A stretch of DNA of 64,000 nt, from contig BROG01000821.1 of the NCBI GenBank assembly GCA_030159075.1, forward strand, positions 23,501 through 87,500, in the 5' to 3' direction. This DNA is from Atrina japonica (taxonomy: Eukaryota; Mollusca; Bivalvia; Pterioida; Pinnidae). A program made the translations under genes and the position numbers. This document shows positions 1-18,110 of the stretch, in pieces; within the stretch, counting starts at the first letter, position 1; each line of letters opens with the position of its first letter. The notes beneath the pieces are model-generated. The model was given only the letters and a program-made list of their open reading frames with translations, was not told where the DNA came from and did no database searches.

Positions 1-286
1 TCAGATAATTTTATTTTATTTTTATTTTTTTTTATTTTTTTTTTTTTGTCTGAAATAGTTCTGACAACTAAACACGGTTTTCTAATTACCTGGGTTATAA
101 CTATAATACTGTAATAATAATTACATTAAAACGATACCGAATAAACTGGGATATCAAAATGGTTCAATGTTAGTGGGTTCCACTTTCGTCGTGCCATTTG
201 TAAAACATTTTTGGGAAACAGTATATTCATACTGAAAACAAGAGATGAAAATTACTTTCGATTTATTTCAAATGTTTTTGTCATAG

Positions 287-8105
<7,819 letters not shown>

Positions 8106-8271
8106 TATTGTGTGGAGGAATACATGCGAATGGATATCTAGAAATAGATATTTGAGTTGGTAAATTTACTTTGATATTATATGTGTATTTAAATGTACCT
8201 ATATATCTCCCATACGTTTTGTAAATACAAGCTCACATGATAGATATGTATATAAGTGTGTCGCCATTTTG

Positions 8272-8278
<7 letters not shown>

Positions 8279-8345
<67 letters not shown>
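8279..8345. repeat. (TA)n microsatellite
   Basis: Pure TA run that ends exactly where the inverted repeat at 8346-8442 begins. Confidence 0.97.
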
Positions 8346-8347
<2 letters not shown>

Positions 8348-8442
8348 AAAGTTGCTGTGGATGAACAGTTTCGGCGAATTTGGCGTTTAAACCTCACCGC
8401 TGTACTAATCGCCGAATATTTTCATCCACGCAGCTTCTTTCC
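8346..8442. repeat. Inverted repeat / hairpin element next to (TA)n
   Basis: The left arm at 8346-8376 (GGAAAGTTGCTGTGGATGAA...CGGCG) is mirrored on the opposite strand by the right arm at 8410-8442, with a few mismatches and a loop of about 33 bp. It resembles the end or whole of a small non-autonomous DNA element. Confidence 0.75.
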
Positions 8443-8639
8443 AACAACAGGGCCAACTCCTGGAAAACAACTTGTGTAACAGAGGCTTACACAGCCAAAA
8501 CTGTGCAAACTGCAATCGATGAGATTTCCAGCATAGTCCGAAACACTCTACTGCGATACAATTCTAAAAAGGAATACAGCAAAATTCCACAGTTGACTTC
8601 TTACCACCACGTCTTTTAGAATCGTTAATTACGTTCTTT

Positions 8640-11500
8640 GGAAACATATGTCGACTCTCCACAACAAGTTTTAACTATAGCAAAAATAATAATAATAATA
8701 AAATACGGTACAAATCACAGAAGTGGATCCATCCTTGAAAACAATACTTGAAAATTATGAAATCATCAAGAGTAAATGACAGGTTTCTTCTCTAAAATAT
8801 ATTTAAACCAAGGCAAAATTCTCTGATATAAATAAGAAGACAGCTATTGTAAATAAGTGCAACAACGTCAGATGCGGTACCCGCCCTTACTTCACAGTGG
8901 GGTCTAAATTTTATTTAAAAAATGGCAGAGTATATACAGTGAAATCTTCTATTTCATGCACCTGTTCGAACCTACTTATTTGATGTTACCGACCACGACT
9001 CTTAATTAGTATCGTCACATTTTCGTATCAAGGTTTATATTGCTTTATAATAGTAGACAATGTTTAGTCATCAGATTCCATATGAACTATAAAAACAAAA
9101 ACTACTACGTCTTAATTATGGATACAATGAAGTACAACGTATAAATTGACAAAACATTGAAAAGAACCACGGAGTACAAAGACAAGTATATATAAAAACC
9201 ATAACGGACAGGAACTCACCGGAATTATTGACGTAAGGTCAACTTCCAAAAACCAAACCTTCCAAAACGTCGGACAAAAGCAACTGTACGAACAATGATC
9301 GGTTTTCGGCAGTTGCACTATATATTTATTCGCCCGCATTACTTCGTGAAGAGTAAACAGATGACGTCGCAATTAACTGTGCATTATTCCACGAACAATA
9401 AACAGATGACGTTGTAATAAACTGTGCAAAATGTAACGTTACATCGATTGCCATTGACGTCATTATTTATCTGATTGTTAAGTTGTTTCCAAGTGTAACG
9501 TTAAAATCTTTGATGATATTAAGTTAAACCGTTTGAGTCTGATTCAGCGTTATATATACCTGTCAATCGACATCACTTGCATTGAACCCGTTTACATTAA
9601 AATTATGGTTTATTCGGAATGATTTTGATTACTTGGTCAAATTTCTTAACTACAATTATAACCCAAGTATTTGTAAAACCGTTCTTATTTGACAAAAGTG
9701 TTTAAGACAAAAGTAAATTAAAACTATCTGGAAGTAACGCGAGGAAAAATATTCTTTACTTCCCCATTCTACAATTGTCCAACGTTTTTGTCTATGTATT
9801 AAGGTTTTACACAGTATGGTAGGCTATACATATATACAAGCAATGTATATCTAACTTATCTAAATATCAAATGCATGTATTACGTTAACTTATGTTTTAA
9901 TAAATATCGTTTGGAGTCATGGAAAAACTCAATTTTATACACAAGAATTGATATTTCGCCCTCCCTCCCTCAAATTTGTGTTCGACTTTTTTTTCTCTTA
10001 CGTTGGAATAGTATGAAAGACTGACTCAATCCATCTTTGTTTACAAAAAACGACAAAAAATGTTAAAAATTTAGTTCCAGCACTTCCGGAATACATTTTT
10101 TTCTTCACCTGAGACAAACGGATCTCATTTTTATGAGTACTGCAAAATTCTATCGGAAACTGCTGATCCGGAACACGTTCTATCCCTACACACGTCGTCT
10201 GCAGTGTTTGTAATCATGGGGGATCAGGGAGATTTTCATGTTGATAGTTTACATTGTTAAAATTCGTTATCAGCTACAAATAAATCTTGCCAAATATGTT
10301 TGAAAGGACAGAAATATATAGGTAGATAATGCTGGTTTATATTTATTTGCGGACAGTGAATAAAAAAATGATGAGTGACGCGGTTGCCAAACTGATTTAT
10401 TCATATATGTGAACAAACGGGATTTGAAGCTTTTAATGTTCGAGAAAAATAACCATGCACCACATTTGAGTTCCAGATAGAAAAATATCAGTCTCAGATG
10501 GGAAGAATTTAAAATATCTCAACCTCGGCTGACGTCTCGGTTGGCACCTATTGATCCACCCGACCCTCGACTTAATTTTTCTAACTGAAACTCAAAGTGG
10601 AGCTAGATTCTATTATTCGCACTCTATAGGGTGAGATAACATTTTTCTAGACATCTATCTTCGCGAACAAATATGTTTCAAATGAGAGGAAAACAACTCC
10701 AGGAGGGATAATTATTTGTGTATAAGCAGACGGGCAATATAAACTTGATATTTGACACGTGTATTTTACCTATACGCGTATACATAAAGGGAAATGTTCT
10801 ATTACACAGACACACACGGATACGCGAATGAACTATTGATCGTTTAGATATACAATTGTGTCCTCGTTGTGCATTGAACTTAAAGTGGTACTCTATTTAC
10901 TGGAGTTTCAGTTCCGTCCGGACTAGAATATCCTGAGAGAGCATTGAATCCTTAACACTTCAGCAAAATCGAAAGTTTTCCACTGCAGTCAATAATATTG
11001 TAATATATAGAAGTGCAAGGGACCTTCTTTTTCCTGTAGGCTATTGAACTCTTTATATGTGCAGGTACAATGTTTGCACTAAGGAACTTCACATCACTTG
11101 ACAGTAAATTTATGTTATAGTCTTTGATAAACAGTTTTCAATTATATGGTGAAAGTAAATTCAAGTGATTGAAAAGATTCTACCTGGTAATATGAAGAAT
11201 ATGATTATAAAAAATTAGATACGGACCCAGAGAAGGAAGATGACTGGTTAAGTGCGATATGTTCAAACTACTCGGGTACAAAGATTCCCCGAATAGGGAA
11301 GGTAGAAAATATAAAAGATTGAATAAAGTGGCATGGTTACATAAAGGAATGGCCAGTTATAAAAATACACTTTAGCAGATATGTGATCAATAAATGGCAT
11401 AAATGCAGTGTAAATATGTACATGACACTATATTTATCTATGCATATATTGTTTGTTTTTATGACATATATGGACAGCAAAAACATATAAGGAACATGAA
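8640..11500. other. Intergenic stretch, no gene recognised
   Basis: AT-rich DNA with no open frame showing recognisable protein similarity and no LOX exon relic that I could find. A short direct repeat with CRE-like motifs lies at 9350-9462. Confidence 0.6.
9350..9462. promoter_or_regulatory. Cluster of CRE-like TGACGTCA motifs in a direct repeat
   Basis: Two direct copies of a segment beginning TAAACAGATGACGT lie about 46 bp apart at 9353 and 9399. A palindromic ATGTAACGTTACAT (9431-9444) and a perfect TGACGTCA (9454-9461) follow. TGACGTCA is the classic CREB/ATF site; a role here is only a possibility. Confidence 0.3.
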
Positions 11501-11507
11501 GTTACAC

Positions 11508-11592
11508 AGATAGATAGATAGATAGATAGATAGATTTGTATCTATGTCCTGGACATTCTATTGATTTACACTTTGGTATCTGAGGTTCTTAT

Positions 11593-11632
<40 letters not shown>

Positions 11633-11645
11633 GTAGGTAGGTAGG

Positions 11646-11709
<64 letters not shown>
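11508..11709. repeat. (GATA)n microsatellite split by a Penelope-like 3' tail
   Basis: GATA tetranucleotides at 11508-11535 and about 11592-11709. The right part is partly GGTA. A 55-bp segment between them is identical in type to the 3' end of the Penelope-like copies elsewhere in the window. Confidence 0.93.
11536..11591 (+). mobile_element. Penelope-like element, 3' tail only
   Basis: Starts at TTTGTATCTATGTCCTGGAC and ends GGTATCTGAGGTTCTTATAT, matching the last ~55 bp of the copies at 12.0-12.7 and 54.0-55.4 kb. It is a severely 5'-truncated insertion or a recombination remnant within GATA repeats. Confidence 0.8.
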
Positions 11710-12021
11710 AAATAGATAGAACGATCGCTAGATAGACACTAGACACTAGATAAATAGACGCATTTACATTAAAGTAGCAAAAATGTATGTCGATCCTGAA
11801 TTATATGTTTACGGATATAAAGATAGGGTATAAGAATCTTACATGAAATCATCGTATAAGGAAATCTACACACGAGTGGTAAGTATCTGTTGGTCCATTT
11901 CGAGGGTCTCCGAATGGTTGGACTTGCAAATTCGTACCACGAGGGTTGATATTTCCTGTTGTACTCAACACACCAATGCTTTTTGAAATGCATGTTTATG
12001 TAGATCTACCCAAATAAAGTG

Positions 12022-12720
12022 TGACATATCGACGACGTTTTGTTAATTAATAATGACAATTTTCATACATATGTCAATGCGATATATCCCAGCGAACTAG
12101 AAATTAAAGATACAACATATTCAAGCACACACGCTTCATACTTAAACATTTTACTTAATATAAACACAGACGGGAAATTAGCAACTAAGCTATACGATAA
12201 ACGCGACGATTTCGGCTTTCCAATCGTAAAGTTTCCACATTTAAGTAGTAATATCCCTCAGTCACCCGCATATGGAGTTTATATTTCACAAATGGTCCGA
12301 TATGCCAGGGCGTGCACAACATATGAAAATTTCATATACAGAGGTAAACTACTCACTGACAAATTATTGACACAGGGATATCGAAAACCGCGTTTAATGT
12401 CAACGTTCCGCAAATTTTACGGTCGGTATAATAGTCTTGTTTGCGACTACTCTGTTTCACTAAGTGAAATGTTGAGTTGCCTTTTCGTTGGCGGTTGTTG
12501 AGACGTCTGTACCAATTTTGACGAGGATACACTCCTCACTTGTTTCATTGGACTTGACTGTGGACTCACGGCGGGTGTGACCGGTCGAAAGGGGATGCTT
12601 ACTCCTCCATGGCACCTGATCCCACCTCTTGGCTTCCAGAGGTCCGTGTTTGTCCATTTTTACCGGATTTGTATCTATGTCCTGGACATTCTATTGATTT
12701 ATACTTTGGTATCTGAATTT
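12022..12720 (+). mobile_element. Penelope-like retroelement fragment (RT C-terminus and 3' UTR)
   Basis: An open frame at 12040-12501 continues from SINNDNFHTYV-like sequence through KLYDKRDDFGFPIVKFPHLS and RYARAC to KFYGRYNSLV. I recognise this as the end of the reverse transcriptase of Penelope-like elements. A conserved non-coding tail follows (GTGACCGGTCGA block, CCATGGCACCTGATCCCACC block, GGTATCTGA end) that recurs in about ten places in the window. It is 5'-truncated: the catalytic palm is missing, so it cannot move on its own. Element identity rests on recalled family features, not on a search. Confidence 0.82.
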
Positions 12721-12779
12721 TTTATATCTATGCGGTGTATTGTAGAATATACAGAAACTCACAATTCGAATTATTAGAT

Positions 12780-12935
12780 TGTATATGAAGTAATTTTGAC
12801 TGTTTGAATTTATAAAACATCTTATCAAAAGACTTAACACCCGTAAAATTATGTGAGAGGGCAACAGGCGACTGTTGCCTGGAACTGTTACATGCTCGAT
12901 AATTATGCGCAGACGGTTTCCCCATCGCGCGCAAG
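12780..12935 (-). repeat. Dispersed repeat with palindromic centre (copy 1)
   Basis: Matches, in reverse orientation, the segment at about 35,546-35,705. Shared landmarks are GATGGGGAAACCGTCTGC, a GGCAACAG...CTGTTGCC palindrome and GATAAGATG. It is probably a small non-autonomous element of unknown class. Confidence 0.65.
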
Positions 12936-13154
12936 TTAATTAAATAGAGAACCAGGTAATAAATATTGAGAGAGCAGTCAAATTATTGACCATCGATAGC
13001 AGGGAGGGCCTAGGGATTTGATTCGACTGTACCAATGAAACAATTGAATATTGTGTTATCTTTTCATAGATTACCAATTTAATACGGGCTAGTGTTGGAG
13101 AAAAAAAGCTGGGAACAAGATTTGAAATGAGAAATTGAATATTTTTATAAACAT

Positions 13155-13680
13155 GATGCTCCAGACGATCGTTTCTGTCAATGATCAGTTGGGCTCCAGT
13201 TTAAAAAGATTTTCTAACGAGAAAGTGGTATAGGACAAGGCCAAATGATAAATCTAAACTTATAATCAAAATTCGTCTAAGATTGCCAGCCTAGCTTTAG
13301 AAAGATTTAGATATTTAAATGTGCTATCAGTGTCAAATATTACTTTAGTATAAGATTAATCAGCTGATACCGAAATATCAGGAACTAGGCTTATGTATAC
13401 CCTCGGGGACTCAAACGGTCCACCAGCAGTGGCAACGACCTAGTGGTTATAAATATTATAAACATCATACCAAAGTTATAATGCTTAAGACCATCGTTTC
13501 TGACAAATAGACTTCATCAGTTTGGATCAAATTTAAATAGATTTTCTAAAGAGAAAGTGGTATCAGACAAGACCAAATGATAAATCTAAACTTATAATCA
13601 AAATCCGCCGGAGAGTAACCACTGTTAAAAAATTGATATCCTACCTTTAGAATAATTTATAAATTTAAATGTGCTATCAG
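13155..13680 (+). repeat. Dispersed tandem-dimer repeat, family D (copy 1)
   Basis: Two related units start near 13,161 and 13,488, about 327 bp apart. Each carries a CGATCGTTTCTG-type segment, GAGAAAGTGGTAT, and AAATGATAAATCTAAACTTA. The joining piece holds CCCTCGGGGACTCAAACGG and CAGCAGTGGCAACGACC. The same layout is at 44.87-45.26 kb, and a single unit at 28.19-28.39 kb. No protein is encoded. Confidence 0.75.
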
Positions 13681-13681
13681 T

Positions 13682-13835
13682 CATATGTTGGTGGCCAGGA
13701 GAGCACAAGAAGAGAACATCAGACTTCAGAAGTAAAACTGGCAAACATTCTCACCATGTATGCTCAAGATGCAGTGGGGCTTGAAGCTCCGCTGACTAGA
13801 CAGAAGAGACTTCATGGTTTAAAGTGAGTTGACCA
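13682..13835 (-). repeat. SINE family A, partial degenerate copy (reverse)
   Basis: Block order TATGTTGGTGGCC, AGAAGAGAACATC, GAAGTAAAACTGGCAAAC, CATGGTTTAAAG matches the family A copies at 35.1 and 41.0 kb, with the tRNA-like head missing. Confidence 0.55.
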
Positions 13836-13912
13836 TGAACGCTCCGTAAAATCACATCCTATTATTACGATACACTGCCCCTTTTTTGATTGACTGAAAC
13901 GCTGATGAGAAT

Positions 13913-14260
13913 TAAAGAGAACGGGGATAATGTACAGTATGTTCTGAAGAAGACAAAACAGTATGAAAAAAAAATACTCAAAACGTTCAACAACGTAACC
14001 TTGAGTAAGTAGTTTATTAAAGAAATACGTTCGAGACTACGTCGGTCACTACTACCGTAAGTATCAGTTAAAGAGCATTTGCTGTTAAAGAGAACGGGGA
14101 TAATGTACAGTATGTTCTGAAGAAAACAAAACGGTATGAAGAAATACTCAATACGTTCAACAACGTAACCTTGTGTAAATAGTTTATGAAAGAAATACGT
14201 TAGAGACTACGCCTGTCACTACTACCGTAAGTATCAGTTAAAAAGCATCAGCTGTGTTTA
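13913..14260 (+). repeat. Tandem duplication (~170 bp) carrying LOX exon 11 relics
   Basis: Two direct copies begin with TTAAAGAGAACGGGGATAAT at about 13,912 and 14,084 and end with CTACCGTAAGTATCAGTTAA. The end of each unit translates as KKYVRDYVGHYYR and KKYVRDYACHYYR, followed by a GTAAGT donor. This matches KKYVTEYVRHYYG at the end of exon 11 in locus 3. Confidence 0.85.
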
Positions 14261-14269
14261 CCAAACAAA

Positions 14270-14860
14270 ATCTAATTTTTTCTATGTTTACTACTTGAAC
14301 TTGAAGTACAGTAACAAGTAAGAGGTATACATATGGATACAAAATCTTATATTCTTATATATTTTGTGAAAATCAGGTCAGATCTATTGTGGTATTGTCC
14401 GTTCACATAACATGGCGGGGCGGAGTAAGCTTTTGGTTATCACTCGGATGATTCGCCCACTTTTCTATTATGACAGGATCCACGAGAATGTGTTCTATTA
14501 CCAACTGGATAACCCTGCGAATGATGACAAGTTGGGGCGATTACATTTGTCCATGTAATTATAATGTATTACCTAAATTTTAAACTCGTCCAGGTCAGAA
14601 CTGGGATCAAGAAAGTCCACCCGGCCAGGTTATATAAATTTAGAACATGCATAGACAAATAATAAGATTGAATGGATTAATTGCAAGTGAATAATTGCCA
14701 AACTGGATTTCGCAAGCACTTAAATACCACAAAATTTATAGGAATTCATGAATTTGTCTGAATGTGTATATCTCGTTTTGTTATTATATATCAATTGAAA
14801 TGGTAAAAAGTGGGGATTGAAAACATAACACAGCTAATGACTTTTTTAAAAATAAATTTT
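14270..14860 (+). repeat. Dispersed repeat family E (copy 1)
   Basis: Contains GGCGGGGCGGAGTAA, TGATGACAAGT, TTTAAACTCGT-CCAGGTCAG and an AATTGCAAGTGAATAATTGCC segment. Matching blocks recur at 49.34-49.61, 53.53-53.99 and 55.48-55.60 kb. It is non-coding; class unknown. Confidence 0.6.
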
Positions 14861-16117
14861 AGACTATGAATATGTAAAATCATGAATTGAATAAAAGTTA
14901 ATAATATAAAACTTTTATATAGCAGTGGTTAAGAAAAAGGGTCCTTACAACATAATAAATGAATTGCAGGTAAACTAAAAATCCCGTTTGAAATAATAAT
15001 TCTAATCTTGTTGATTTTTCGCGCCAAAAACAAAAAGAGTTGCTCTCACCAGCATTATTTCTCATATTACATATATTTTTTTAAATTCACATATGTTCAA
15101 GTACCTAAAACCATAAAATTCACAAATTGTCGTTAGGCCCCTTTTCTCAGCCGTTGGCTCATAATATCAGTAGTAATATTAAATTTCCCGATTGAAAACT
15201 AGCTACATGTATGATATTTACAATAAAAAGAAAGAGCTCTCGAAGGACAAATAAAATGTATATATATACAAAATTTGAAACTCACCCTTCTATAAACAAT
15301 ATTGTAGTTTTATGTAACGTTGTCATTAACTAATATGATACCTGTATAATTTAATTCAACTTAATGTTCAATATTTATACCTGAAAGACGACTAATATCT
15401 TTTTTTTAATATATCTTTTTGTTTAATGAATAGATCACTTTAATATGTATAAATAATCGTGTTTTCATTTCAAATTTTTTTTTTTTTCAGTTTCCACTTA
15501 GACAACAAAGAAAAGATTGATTGGGAGCTTCAAGGCTTTGGCGACGAATTGACAAAGCGTTGGGAACAAGGAGGATGTGGCTTATTGGCACGGATTCATT
15601 TTTTATATAGTCATATGACGCTGAATAGATTGACGAAAGCATCTGTTAGGACATTTTCAATTTAACAATTGACGGAGTCAACTACCTAAACATGACTTAC
15701 ATTTAGAGTTTATACTTTAAAAAATACAATTGTAAATCCATTATCCTAGCCAGTCATGTAGAGACGTTTTTGTTGCTATCAATACAAAATGGGGTTTCAT
15801 GTTTTGGCTTGTGTCCCGAAATTTTAATAAAATCGGAGAAACCGTAACATTAACACAGATCAGCATGTAAAGACCTAACTTATATTTTGATTAAATTAGA
15901 TAATGACCTGCCTTTTGATCAAACTTGGACGGGTTTCTTGATAACTTGTAATAAACACAGATAATATTTTAGTAGAAAGATCTTGAAATATATACAAAAC
16001 GTGATACACGACTCAAATAGTTCAACAGTTACTTTTAAAATTACACGTAATTTCACTTTAAAAATCGAATTTCTTTAAACATTCACCATATACATTCTAT
16101 TTTAGTCTACATCTATA

Positions 16118-16121
<4 letters not shown>

Positions 16122-16186
<65 letters not shown>

Positions 16187-16200
16187 TAGAGAGAGAGAAA
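16122..16200. repeat. (GA)n microsatellite
   Basis: GA run ending about 40 bp before the exon 13 relic of the LOX pseudogene. Confidence 0.97.
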
Positions 16201-16503
16201 GTATAAACGAATCATATTTGTTTTGTGTTGTTTATAAACAGGTCGTATCAAACAATGGGACGTTTGCCAGTACTGATCACATCTTAGGCTTATTGTCAAG
16301 TGTCATATTCAAATGTAATGTTATGCATGCTGCAGTCCACTTCCCACAGTATGAGGAGTATGGTTTTCCACCAAATTATTCTTTTTCACTACAAGGATCG
16401 CCACCAATGAACAAGGTTATTGTTAACATTTGATATTTTTATCATACTTGTTTTACTGCTGTATATCTCACGGGTGATCAGATATGCCAGTGTCTGATCT
16501 GAT

Positions 16504-16504
<1 letters not shown>

Positions 16505-16562
<58 letters not shown>
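16505..16562. repeat. (TA)n microsatellite
   Basis: Pure TA run about 90 bp downstream of the pseudogene exon 13. Confidence 0.97.
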
Positions 16563-16565
<3 letters not shown>

Positions 16566-16782
16566 TATGAAAATTCCATATATAGACGCAAGCTACTTAC
16601 TTAAATGTTGTAGTAACAATTATATGAGGGAAACCGTTTTAAATATTTCTTATATTGTATTGTCGGCCCTATCTTTGCATTTATTATTGAGTGAAATTTT
16701 GACCTACCTGTGCGTTGTTGAATTGACTACAACGATTGTGAAGATATTTTCTTCTTTTTTGTTAATTAAAACTGTCTGTTGA

Positions 16783-16885
16783 CTCACGGGATGTGTGACC
16801 GAATGGGCAGGGGATACGTACTCTGTGTTACCTGACCCCACCTCTTCATCTACTACAGGGAGGTCCTTGTTTGTCCGTTTATAGC
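16783..16885 (+). mobile_element. Penelope-like element, degenerate 3' UTR fragment
   Basis: Shares GACTCACGG, GGGGAT-CGTACTC, ACCTGACCCCACCTCTT and GAGGTCCTTGTTTGTCC with the 3' UTR of the copy at 12.0-12.7 kb, at clearly lower identity. Confidence 0.7.
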
Positions 16886-16909
16886 AAACATGTTCCTTCA
16901 TTCATTTGT

Positions 16910-17455
16910 TTCAGCCGCTGGTGGTGGTCTAGTGGTAGAGAGGTTGACTCGGGTTCAATTTACGATACCGAGTCATACCAAACACGGCATACAATTTACG
17001 ATACCGAGTCATACCAAACACTCGGCATACAATTTACGATACCGAGTCATACCAAACACTCGGCATACAATTTACGATACCGAGTCATACCAAACACTCG
17101 GCATACAATTTACGATACCGAGTCATACCAAACACTCGGCATACAATTTACGATACCGAGTCATACCAAACACTCGGCATACAATTTACGATACCGAGTC
17201 ATACCAAACACTCAGCATACAATTTACGATACCGAGTCATACCAAACACTCAGCATACGAAGTTAGCGTCAGGATGAGACTTAAAACCGAGGCCACGTGT
17301 CACTGCAGGCATGACATGTTAAAAAACACTCACTGCATTGGCGTCAGTCCATAGCACAGGTCAAAATTTGTGGCATTTCACCTGGAACTGGTGAAATCTC
17401 AGTGTAAGTGAAATTGTTATGACAGGGTGTAAAGCAACAATCCAGCAAAACAAAA
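16910..17455 (+). repeat. SINE family B with internal 38-bp VNTR
   Basis: The tRNA-like head (GGTCTAGTGGTAGAG A-box like, then GGGTTCAA B-box like) runs straight into eight 38-bp units (16,956 to ~17,258). The family B body follows (GATGAGACTTAAAACCGAGG, CACTCACTGCATTGGCGTC, CATAGCACAGGTCAAAATTTG). The body matches 29.9 kb (reverse), 27.5 kb (reverse), 19.2 kb (reverse) and 42.5 kb. Confidence 0.8.
16956..17258 (+). repeat. 38-bp minisatellite, 8 units
   Basis: ACGATACCGAGTCATA starts at 16,962, 16,998, 17,036, 17,074, 17,112, 17,150, 17,188 and 17,226. The first period is 36 bp and the rest are 38 bp; the last two units read ACTCAGCAT instead of ACTCGGCAT. Units are almost identical, so the expansion is young. 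38 is not a multiple of three, so the repetitive open frames across it are artefacts. Confidence 0.97.
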
Positions 17456-17569
17456 ATTATTTATTCATATTAAGCAAGAAGAATAAATACTAGCCTTGGA
17501 CTTAATGCAGGTGTTGCAATCAACTTGACAGTGACACTATAAGAAGAATGTTATGATTTTAGTTTTCAT

Positions 17570-18110
17570 TTTGCCAATTTAACATATTTAAGTAGTAATA
17601 TCCCTTTATCACCTGTATGTGATGTTGGCCAAGTTATCCGGTATGCCGGAACATTTCTTAAACATATGATAAAGTACTGAACGATCTGTAATTGTCGGAG
17701 GGATAAGAGAAATTATTGAAAGTAAAACATTTCGCAAATTTGATATGATGACACTGTTTGTAATTGCAGTCCAACTTGTCTATAAAGGACACTCAAGGGA
17801 ACAGACAAAATTGTTGTTAATGACGTGGTCGTTATGAGGAGGTTTATCAATTATAAAAAAGTTAAAGGTTATATTTGAATGGCTTTTATTGGCAGGTGCC
17901 CTTTCTACATACGTGACTTATAATGCAAGTATGACTGTACTATGTTTCACTAATTGAAATGTTCAGTCACTAGGAGATCTTTATTGATTGCTACTGGATG
18001 TTATTTTCGATTTCTGTTGAATTTTGACGGAGGACGAATAACATATTTGACCGGTCGGGAATGCTTACTTTTTCAATGACATCAAATGTGGATATTTCTA
18101 CAGGTCTGTT
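17570..18110 (+). mobile_element. Penelope-like element, old degenerate fragment in a pseudogene intron
   Basis: Recognisable pieces of the Penelope-like RT end (TTTAAGTAGTAATATCCCTT, CCGGTATGCCGGA) and of the 3' UTR (TTTGACCGGTCGGGAATGC) lie in the same order as in the 12.0-12.7 kb copy but with many substitutions and gaps. It sits between exon relics 13 and 14 of the LOX pseudogene. Confidence 0.6.

Noticed and set aside
12040..12501. Host gene of 153 codons
   Set aside because: Its residues match the end of a Penelope-like reverse transcriptase, and the sequence recurs at 34 and 54 kb.
12460..12657. Minus-strand 65-codon frame conserved among the Penelope-like copies (also 55,165-55,362 and near 50,100-50,374)
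   Set aside because: It lies antisense in the element's 3' UTR, and its conservation follows from the copies being recent. It is truncated or altered in the others, so I treat it as a shadow.
16956..17258. CRISPR-like regular array
   Set aside because: Units are contiguous with no unique spacers, in a eukaryotic intron context; the same applies to the 48-bp array.
16871..17354. Repetitive open frames that look like a tandem-repeat protein
   Set aside because: They run across a 38-bp minisatellite in several frames, with no start context or splice sites and no domain. Length 38 is not a multiple of three.
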